Below the pieces are notes generated by a model that saw only the letters and a program-made list of their open reading frames with translations, had not been told where the DNA came from and did not search any database. From NCBI GenBank assembly GCA_030998225.1, contig JAPYXD010000726.1:186001-250000 (forward strand): a DNA stretch of 64,000 nucleotides, read 5' to 3'. Both the position numbers and the translations under genes were made by a program. Numbering within the stretch: the first letter of the stretch is position 1; the number at the start of each line of letters is the position of its first letter. Shown here one piece after another: positions 56,040 to 64,000 of this stretch. Origin of the DNA: Diplolepis rosae (taxonomy: Eukaryota; Arthropoda; Insecta; Hymenoptera; Diplolepididae).

Positions 56040-56740
56040 AATTTATCGTTTGGTTGAGGCTCCAAACTGCTAAACTTTAAGAATAATTTAATTGAAATTT
56101 GTTTTTATATCTGTGAACGTATTGTCTCTTCCCTCTGACTGAGGAGGCTATACTCGGTTGAACAAAAGAAAATCAACCGTGTATACGTCAGAGATAAAAG
56201 AAGAATTAAGGTTTTAATTTCCCAATTTCAACAATTTTATTAAAAATATTTATGAGTATAAAGATTTTTGGACAATGCCCTAGTTATTCTTATCCTAGAC
56301 TTACACTGCCACTCCTGGAAAGAGAGACAAAGACCTGTTCCTCCTGATTCTTTGATTTCCGGAATTGGGCGAATGATAGTTATTGTCGTGATCGTTGCCC
56401 AAAAGGGCAACTCTAGTCCATTTGGTTTGCAATCCGCGCACAAATACGCACACACGCAAACCAACACCGCTCTTTCCACTTGTATAATAGTTTTAATAAG
56501 AGAAGATAACGGTTGGCTTTTAACCAGAAAAGGGTTGATTGCTTTTAAACTCACCTTTTTCGCCGCTAAAATTTCCTTATTAAATCTAATTTGAATACTT
56601 TATGAAAAATTATCACTAGCGTTTTGAGATTCTTCAGTACTAATTTTTCTGCGATTTCTCGCTACGTTGTGCCGCTTTCTTTGTCTAAGGAAAACTGCAA
56701 AAAAGTATATTCTCTACTGACCGAGTAGTTCTGATTGGTA
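56040..56740 (+). repeat. Dispersed repeat D, copy 2 (LTR-like)
   Basis: Collinear partner of 48014-48690. It has a 50-80-bp extra segment with 'gcgcacaaatacgcacacac'. Followed by 'ttggtaccaggtgagg'. Confidence 0.55.
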
Positions 56741-58139
56741 CCAGGTGAGGAATCTATGATTGGACAAAGGTAATAATGGCAGGAAGATGTTAGGAACGTG
56801 GATGGACTTTGTACCGTGATGATTCTATTATTGCGCCATTTGCTGATTTTCAGGTGTCAAATATTGTATTTAGTTTCCAATATATTTCAGAGGAAATTGA
56901 AATATATATAATTAGTCTAGGCTTATAATCATTATATATATTAAAAGCCTTAAAATAATCATTTCAGTATTCAGATGAATCTTAGGTTTTAGTTATAAAA
57001 AGCACGTGGCCTTTGTTGTGATAGATCAGCTGGCTAAAACATCTAAGCAAGGATACGCGCACGAGAAAGAGATGTGATTATGGAATGTATGCTAGCCTCG
57101 TGATGTACAGAAGAGCACATCAAGATATTTCTAAAACAGACCGTTATATTGGGCATGTGCATGGGCGAACGAAAGGAGGAATTGACAAATGGCAGAAAAC
57201 TGTGGTGGCACACAGTGCATGTGTGTACGTGTGCTGGACATATCTCCCTCTTTCTTTCTCTTGCGTTTTCTCTTTTCTTTTCTATTATTCCATTCTATCG
57301 CGATGATATAGTTGCCAGTTTGCTATTGTTCATTCTCTTTTCTATTCTATTCTTTCTCTGCTCATCTTAATTCTTACATCATCGCTCTCGTTTCACACTC
57401 ATTCTTTGCGTTTAGTTATTGGAATGCACTCAGGTTACAAGCGCTAAAAAGTGTGCATTTGATTCACTTCTAAAAATTAATTTATATTGCATAAAATAGT
57501 TTTTGTGCATTATTCAAAACATTTCCCAAAAAATTATCGCACACTTTGAACCGCCCGTAACATATTATATAAAGTTTAATATAATTACTAAACTCAATTA
57601 ATTTGTGGTGCTTTTCGTTATGAGTTCTCTTGCATTTCACATTGATAACAAAGGTCTACATGGTTCTGTTATGGAGTAGCTGAGGTACATTTCCAAAGTA
57701 ATTTTGGACGCAGAAATCGAATCCGAGCTCAGAATTGCTCTATCACGTCAGGTTTTCGAGTAATCCTAACCTAAAAGTGCGAAAAACACGGTTTTTCGCT
57801 ATATTCGAGCATCGATAACTTCGCTAATTTTTATTATTTTTAAAATATGAGAAAACCATCAAAAAGAGCCATTTTTCAGATTTCCATTTCACTATTTACA
57901 TGTATTATTTTAATTTTTTTAACCGGAGATATCGCCGATTGAAAAAAAAATCGGCGAAAATTACTTTGGAAATGACTGTCGGTATTTCTATAACAATCAC
58001 AATCTCATATTTTGTAGACCTGTGTAATTGAGGGAAGTGCTTATTGCACTACACATGCACTTTTTTCTAGTTTTTAGTGCAGTTTTCTTTAGGGAAACGT
58101 CAAACTGCAGTGACAATAAATATTTTCTCAGTGCTAGAG
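56741..58139. other. Intron sequence; no gene recognised
   Basis: 57085-57370 is open in two + frames but pyrimidine-rich and without a domain. 57690-57810 is the dispersed repeat also at 41870. Confidence 0.45.
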
Positions 58140-58590
58140 TTGAGTCAGAAGAGGCTACGAAAGAGTGAGTTATATTTTAATAATATTATTAATAGACATA
58201 AAAAGACGTACAAAGTGGTTAGTTACACTATAGTACTTGTAGGTAGCGACGTGGCAACCGGGTGTGAGAAGCAATTTTTTTATTTCAGTCTTTTATTATC
58301 AGAAACATAAAAAAAACGTTTAGAAACATTGATATATTAGTTAAATTGATCAACTTCAGCAAAAGTTATGATAAAGTGAATCATGGTACGCGTGTTTAAT
58401 TGTTGAAAATTTTAGCCCCTGCATGTTGACAACTCGTCATGCTAGTTCTCACTTTTTGTGGATTAAAAGAGATCCACTAGGACTACAATTCAGTAGAGTT
58501 TCAAGAGGATTAAAAACAAAAAAATTTCAGACGGGTACACGTGACTAATTTTTCCCCACATGTCACAGTGCGCAGGCTCTAGTAGGCTTG
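58140..58590 (+). repeat. Dispersed repeat C, copy 2
   Basis: Matches 20850-21420; see that entry. 58600-59338 is AT-rich with no feature. Confidence 0.6.
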
Positions 58591-59338
58591 TTCGAATTAT
58601 TTCAAGGAAACTATGAATTCGTTTAGTATTTCAAATAGACACTTCTTGGACATCCCTAATAAAGATATCCAAATCGACGTCAACGGTCAACGTGAGAGTT
58701 TCTAACCAAATTCCAACAGAGATTACATCTACATTGTCTTCTATGTTAACCTCGGTGTGGTTCTAAAGCAGTTTTTAAATAGCTCATAATCCACGTTGGA
58801 AAACACACTAAGATCAATGGAAAAACAATGCAGATTTAATCCACTCTGAAATTCTGTTTCAATTTTTTACGCTGATATAGACGCGAAAACTTTCATTAGG
58901 GCATTGCATTAGTCATGTACTCATGATACTTTTGTTTTATTGAAAGTTGTGAAAACGAAAAAGTAATAGTATATTCACTTTTGTCAAATGATTTGTCAGA
59001 TGTTTGGGTGTTTGACGGCTTGAACTTTTAAAGCATGAAGATAGTCATAAATTTATTATCATGTGATGTGCCTTGTTGTGTAAATTGTATTCACTTGTTA
59101 TTATTGGACATAACTTAGATTAATATTTAGAACAATTGTGTAGATTTTTTTATATTCCAAACTTAAATATTTTAGAAGCTGTTCCAAAACTTACCGCATA
59201 ATTCCAGAAAATAATAATACGTCCTATTTAAAAAAATTGATTTTATTTTCATACTTTAATCAATTTGGTATTTGTATTGAAAAGATCTATTTCTTTACAC
59301 GTGAAGGAATATATGATCCTAATTTTCCTTTTATATAG

Positions 59339-59471
59339 CAATATAGTACCTACTGGTGGTGTGTCACATGAACAAAGAAACTTAGACACTGCAGCAACTG
59401 AATTTCAAAGACGATTTCACATCAGTGTAGATGCTCCAGAAAGTAGACAAAGAACCTCAGGAACTAGTCAG
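59339..59471 (+). CDS. Nedd4: NEDD4-family E3 ligase exon, linker after WW1
   Basis: Acceptor 'ccttttatatag' ends at 59338; donor GTTAGC starts at 59472. 133 nt: 1 nt completes the split Ala codon (GC|C), then 44 codons without a stop, ending in phase 0. The peptide contains 'EQRNLDTAATEFQRRFHISVDAPESR', which resembles the Ser/Thr-rich linker between WW domains of insect Nedd4. Such linkers carry regulatory phosphorylation sites in the family. The following WW2/WW3 and HECT exons must lie beyond 64000. The donor (GTTAGC) is weaker than consensus GTAAGT. Confidence 0.85.
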
Positions 59472-60060
59472 GTTAGCCAATTGATAGAAGTCTTTCATTA
59501 ATTCGATAAGTCGTAATTTAATTCTTGTAAATTTTTCCATGACGATTACCCATGTAATATTTTTGATATTCTAAGTACCCTTCTGTAAATATTTAGGCGT
59601 TATTACAGGTACTTTCATGGTTATGATTTTATGCATTTTAACCCACGTGGAAGTAAAATAGATTTAACGGTCCGTTTTATGGCCGCAGCAATGAACGGAT
59701 TTATGGCTATAATTACAAATGTAAGAATACCTGTAATTACGTCAAAAATTTTAGACGCATTTTCAACTGCTAAAATAACTGCTAACTAAATGAAAGTTTT
59801 GAATATCTTTTTTCAAATTAATGATTCAAACTTATAAATTCTGAAAAATTAATAATGAATAATTTATTTTATTTTATTCGCTGTAAATAATATGTGACTA
59901 ATCAAATTAATAAAAATGTAAATTTGGTATCTCATGAAACAAAAAAGTTTATCAAGCCCACGTGCTGTAAGTTACATTATATCTCTGATGGTAAGTAACA
60001 TCAAATATACGAATAATTTTATAATACTGGTTTATTAATTCCATAAAACTCCAAATGCAG
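59472..60060 (+). other. Next Nedd4 intron, start; one small inverted repeat
   Basis: 'ttattacaggta' (about 59603-59614) and 'tacctgtaatta' (about 59730-59741) are inverted, possibly a ~150-bp MITE. Nothing else. Confidence 0.35.
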
Positions 60061-60062
60061 TT

Positions 60063-60306
60063 GAAGAGTGGACATTCAAAAGGGCGTAACCCACAATTTT
60101 TCAAAAATCGTTTTTTTGGCGAAACAAATTCTTGAGGTTAATGCCAATACAATAGCGCAAACGATTTTTTTTTCAATCGGAAATATTTTTATTTTCGATT
60201 TGGAAATCAAAAATCTGTATCTCGAGGTGTCGAAATGGGAACGTTTCTGTGCCGCCGTGTGAAATTTCAGAAATGTGGGTTACGCCCTTTTGAATGTCCA
60301 CTCTTC
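60063..60306. mobile_element. 244-bp MITE with perfect 33-bp TIRs
   Basis: 60063-60095 (GAAGAGTGGACATTCAAAAG + GGCGTAACCCACA) is the exact reverse complement of 60274-60306. TSD is not clear. Non-coding. Confidence 0.9.
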
Positions 60307-60890
60307 AGCTATACTATATCTTGAGTTTTATACCTAATTCAGTTTTAGAGATTGATATTAATGTTGGTCGAATTTCACTTTCATAGAATACAAGTGTATG
60401 GTTTTTCTAAGCCAAAAGGTTAGGTTTTAGTAGTACTTGTTATATAATAAAACTTAAATCCTTCAAAATTGCATTATTATAACTCGGAAGCTCGTGGAAT
60501 TACAATTATAAGTTTTCATTTTTGAAAAATTTCAAATCCTTAGGCATTTGAATTTCGAAAGCCACAATATTTATAAACATACAATTTGAATTACGTTGAA
60601 TTTTATATTTCATCAAGGTTACAAATTTTATTATAATAAACAACCTTCCGGTTATTTTTATAGAATTGTAAACATCATATTTCATTAGATTTGTTGAAAA
60701 TTGAATAACTGCTAGAGCACGCCTACAGAAAAATAATTTCAAAATTGAAACCCTTTCCAGTTAACACATTCCAGCTTTGTAGGTTTCGGCACTATTTGTT
60801 ACAAGATGTTATGGTGCTTTTTTTGATGCTATTAAACTCTTTTTAACAAATATGGGTAAGTACATACAAGTCGAATAGTATTTTGGTATA
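60307..60890. other. No feature recognised
   Basis: AT-rich intron sequence. Confidence 0.45.
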
Positions 60891-60894
60891 TAAG

Positions 60895-62208
60895 ATCTGT
60901 TCAGAAAATTAGTAACTCGCGATTAACAATACAGAGTGTCATAATACGGGATGGGATGGTTTCGTCCCTTTCTTAATTATTGTCTAGAAGAGCCGAACAC
61001 ATTCAAAAGTTCAATTGCTTAAACTATAATTAATATTTTGTTAGAAAATTGAAGGAATCATTTAATCAAAATTGGTCATTTATTGTGAAAGAACGGAACC
61101 TTATGTTTTATTTGAAGTATTATCCATCACTTGCCACTATTTTTCCCATCTTTCTGGCAGCATACGGATACCACGTCGGAAGAATGCTTCATCTTTTGAA
61201 GCTATCCACGAATCGACCCAATTTTTAGTATTTTTATATGATGTGAAGTGTTGCTCAGACAGGCCATGCGTCATCGATCGAAATAAGTGGAAATCAGAAG
61301 GAACAATGTCTGGTGAATACGGTGGATGGAGTATAACTTCCCACTTCAGTGTTTCCAAATACGTTGTGACCTGCGCCGCAACATGTGAACGAGCTTTATC
61401 ATGCAGGAGAATGATTTTGTCGTGTCTGGAGTAGTAGTGGGCGCGCTATCCCTTGATACACTAAACTGATCCTACCAAATACACAACAAGAGTTGTTTTC
61501 CATGAATATTTGGCTTAGCTGTAGATGCTGAAGCATGGCCAGGTGATTCCTATTATTTCTTCCTTTTTGGGTTATCATAGTGAATCCATTTTTCATCACC
61601 AGTGACTATACGGAGCAGAAAACCCTTTCGTTTATGCCTGGCAAGCAGCATTTCACATGTGGTAAATCAGCGTTCAACGTTTCTTGGCGTCAGTTCATAT
61701 GGAACCCAATTTCCTTGTTTTTGAATCGTTCCCAATGATTTTAAACAATGTGAAATTTCTTTTTCCGTTTAGCAGGAATCTTGATCTAATAATGCTTCGA
61801 ATGCCGCGTCTTAGTACACTTTCGGACTTTCGCTACGTTCTTTGTCTCCGATGTCAAATTCACCATTATTAAACTTTTGAAACCACTCACGACAACTTCT
61901 CTCACTTAAGGCAGCTTCACCATATGTTTTTACAAGCAATCGATGCGCTTCAGCTGCAGATTTCTTCAAATTGAAGGAGTAAATAAAAAATTCCCGCAAA
62001 TGACGCCCAATCGGCTCAAAACTCGACATTTTCGCACACAAAAGAATATATTATACTGATAAAACTTCACTGATATTTCAAAGTTATATTGTTGACAGAT
62101 GTCAAACCTTACGACAGTGACGTTTTACATCTGTTAATTTCAACCAAAACTTACTGGTAACGCTAACTTTTGTTGAACATCGGAAACTTATTTGAACACC
62201 TGATATAA
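60895..62208 (-). pseudogene. mariner element, near full length, broken
   Basis: Minus strand: TIR near 62208 (TATATCAGGTGTTCAAATAA), HTH frame 62041-61811 ('RHLREFFIYSFNLKKSAAEAHRLLVKTYGEAALSERSCREWFQKF'), then 'GDEKWIHYDNPKR' (about 61600-61560), 'LLHDKARSHVAAQV' (about 61410-61370) and 61358-61137 ('HPPYSPDIVPSDFHLFRSM', 'MLPERWEK'). All three catalytic Asp survive, but at least two frameshifts and stops break the gene. The other end near 60895 (TATAAGATCTGTTCAGAAA) is a diverged TIR. Confidence 0.85.
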
Positions 62209-62404
62209 TAATTTTTCCAAATTAAATTCGAACCCGTATCACTACAAACTTAAATTCCCTTCAACGTCCAAACAAAAGTTCAATTCAAAATTCCAAGAAT
62301 TCGAAACCGTTCGAGTCCTATAAAAAACGACCGTTTATGGAGGAGAGTTCTGGGTCCCCATAGAAGGTGATGGGAGGTGGTTTTTAAATTTTTTTTCTAG
62401 AATC

Positions 62405-62450
62405 CCAGCTTTGAGGAGGGTGCTGGAAGAACACCGAAACGTCGCGCAAG
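62405..62450 (+). repeat. Penelope-type terminal motif
   Basis: 'ttgaggagggtgctggaaga' then 'acaccgaaacgtcgcgc': a GGTG/CACC stem between a degenerate hammerhead-like core and GAAACGTC. Followed by a purine-rich stretch (62465-62560). Confidence 0.4.
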
Positions 62451-62731
62451 TTATTTACAGTTTTTTTTATTTTTATGTAAATGGTGGTGGGAAGTAGGGA
62501 CAGGGGAGAAGGGAGGAAGGGAAGAGAAGGAGGGGATTTTGGAGGGTTGCCTTCTTTTTTCATTCCTCCTTTTTTGTTGGTTTTTCCCATGATTTTTTGA
62601 TTTGGGTAATGTTTTTTGGTCCAAATTTCGTCGTTTTTTTGAGGATTCGAACGGTATCGAATTCTTGGAATTTTACATAATAATTTTTAAAAAAGAATTT
62701 GAAATCTTTCTGTGGAAAAAGAAACACTTTC

Positions 62732-62804
62732 GACTGTGCCAGGTTTCGAGCCCGGGCCTTTTTGATAGCCTTTCAACTGCTCTAACCAACTGGGCTACAC
62801 AGGC
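62732..62804 (-). tRNA. tRNA-like sequence, second copy (pseudo)
   Basis: Cloverleaf on the minus strand: acceptor 6 of 7 pairs (GCCTGTG/CACAGTC), D arm GCCC...GAGC, anticodon loop AAGGCTA (GGC), T stem CCGGG/CCTGG with CTCGAAA. Position 33 is A. Flank 'tctgtggaaaaagaaac' resembles the flank of the 55.4-kb copy, so the same SINE-like family. Confidence 0.45.
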
Positions 62805-62809
62805 ATCCG

Positions 62810-64000
62810 ACATCTCCTTCTCCATCGGAAGACCTCTTTATATTGTCCAACGGCATTGCTTTTCGGCTGTAATAATTTTAAATTAGGTGGCTGAGTTCGA
62901 AATTTTGGCTGCTGCCTACATTATCGGAGGATCATTAATCGCGTATGAGATAGGATACATTGCCGACAAGTGCCCTCCTAAACAATTTCAAACTCTTATA
63001 TCGCCTCCTTTTTTCCGCTCCATGAAGTTTTCAGTCCAGTCAATAAAAATAGACAAAAAAGGATTTTTTTTGAAGTTAGAAAAAAAGCAAAAACTAATTT
63101 TCATATTCCGACCTCGAATTCAGATTCAGTGACACAAAATCTATAAAAATTGATTAGTCTGGTCAACCAGAACATCCACTATTTTCGGCGATGGACTAGG
63201 GTCTTGAACTCAGTACTGTCCCCTCCCTCCCCGCAAAGTGGTTAGCCCGCCGGACCTACCTAGATAATTTCTATGTATTTTTTTCTGATGAATCCGAATT
63301 CACGTTCATAATTGCAAAACAAGAATGTCGACAAAAGATCTTTTTGGAGGTTATAAAAAAGTCAAGCCCTGATGGTCGAATTCCGACCACGGATTCGGTT
63401 TCAGCAGCTCAAACATCATCAGACTGGTCTAATCCGTCGAAACTCCTACTTTAAATTAACTATTTTCAAATTTCGATACTTTTTATTTATTTAAATAGTT
63501 TAGGAAGAAAGCTCAGGTTTTTTCCTATAAGTCCCCGAATTTTCAAAGTGGCATTCTAATTTTTCTTTTAGTAATCAAACGATGAGTTTCATCTATTTTC
63601 TTTCAAGTATTACAAAATTTTAGAAGTAAGAACATACAACTTTCGAATTTACCCGCACATTTTGAACTTCCTTTTTTCTGTCACTAAATGGCTGTCATTG
63701 TGACAAAAGATAACTTTTAACAGCATAAGAATAAGGAGGATTATATTATCCGTATTTTACTCTCAGATTTGATCTGGGATCTAATTTATCAAAGCAGGTT
63801 TATACGTGAATGTATTTTATGTTTTTTCACGTTTTTATCCTCCTTCATTTACTATTCTTATGATTGTATTTTTGGGATCTTGCTTTTTCAGAATGGCTGG
63901 TATTCCAAACTATTTAAAAAGCATAAATATGGCTATAGATTTTTATTTTTTTCATCAGTTATTAGTAAAGAAATTTCCAAACATTGTTTAATTCTTTAAA
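62810..64000. other. No feature recognised
   Basis: Open frames here are short, AT-biased and without domains. No Nedd4 exon was found. Confidence 0.45.

Noticed and set aside
57085..57370. Small membrane protein with Cys/Tyr-rich hydrophobic tail
   Set aside because: Pyrimidine-rich DNA yields hydrophobic frames in two phases; no start context, domain or splice support.
59265..59501. 78-residue free-standing ORF
   Set aside because: Only 59339-59471 is supported, as an internal Nedd4 exon; the rest is intron read-through.

Overview
This is AT-rich animal nuclear DNA, almost certainly from an insect (a hymenopteran would fit, but the order is a guess). Only one cellular gene is visible, on the + strand: two exons of a NEDD4-type HECT E3 ubiquitin ligase, at 23435-23550 (first WW domain) and 59339-59471 (linker after it). 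Their splice phases fit exactly (2 nt + 1 nt), so 23551-59338 reads as one intron of about 35.8 kb. 1-23434 and 59472-64000 are probably neighbouring introns. No other cellular gene, intact RNA gene or CRISPR array is visible.

The rest is a nested graveyard of transposable elements. 1-17380 (mostly - strand) is a degraded insect endogenous retrovirus of the Ty3/gypsy errantivirus type: LTR, gag, protease, RT, RNase H, an AT-hook/acidic linker, pre-integrase domain and integrase. Downstream lie a chuvirus-like glycoprotein C-terminus, a small dsRBD-like ORF and an F-protein-like env. Its gag is split by a 3.07 kb DNA transposon (13156-16222, TSD TTA) that still has a 579-residue transposase-like reading frame. 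Its pol is split by a 3.9 kb composite of 1.35 kb tandem units (6241-10111) carrying hammerhead-like motifs.

17.4-23.4 kb holds fold-back elements, a Tc1/mariner-like pseudogene and MITE copies. 24.1-34.0 kb is a Penelope-like element apparently interrupted by an R1-clade LINE (full-length in layout, ORF1 open, ORF2 broken), a short LINE tail and a TIR element. 34.2-48 kb holds pogo, LINE, gypsy, mariner and piggyBac relics. 48-58.6 kb holds two non-autonomous hAT-type elements with perfect 8-bp TSDs, a hAT transposase relic, a minisatellite, a full-length copy of a recurring MITE family (family B) with a tRNA-derived insertion, and dispersed repeats. 59.5-64 kb holds a MITE with perfect 33-bp TIRs, another mariner and a second tRNA-like sequence.

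Most autonomous elements show frameshifts, stops or lost catalytic residues. The exceptions with open frames are the 13901-15640 transposase and the LINE ORF1. The most unusual signals are the hammerhead-like tandem repeats, the dsRBD ORF beside retroviral env sequences, the nuclear-receptor-like half-site arrays in the long TIRs, and the conserved hairpin plus CGGCTTCG minisatellite of MITE family B. All family calls come from reading translations by eye; none was confirmed by a search.
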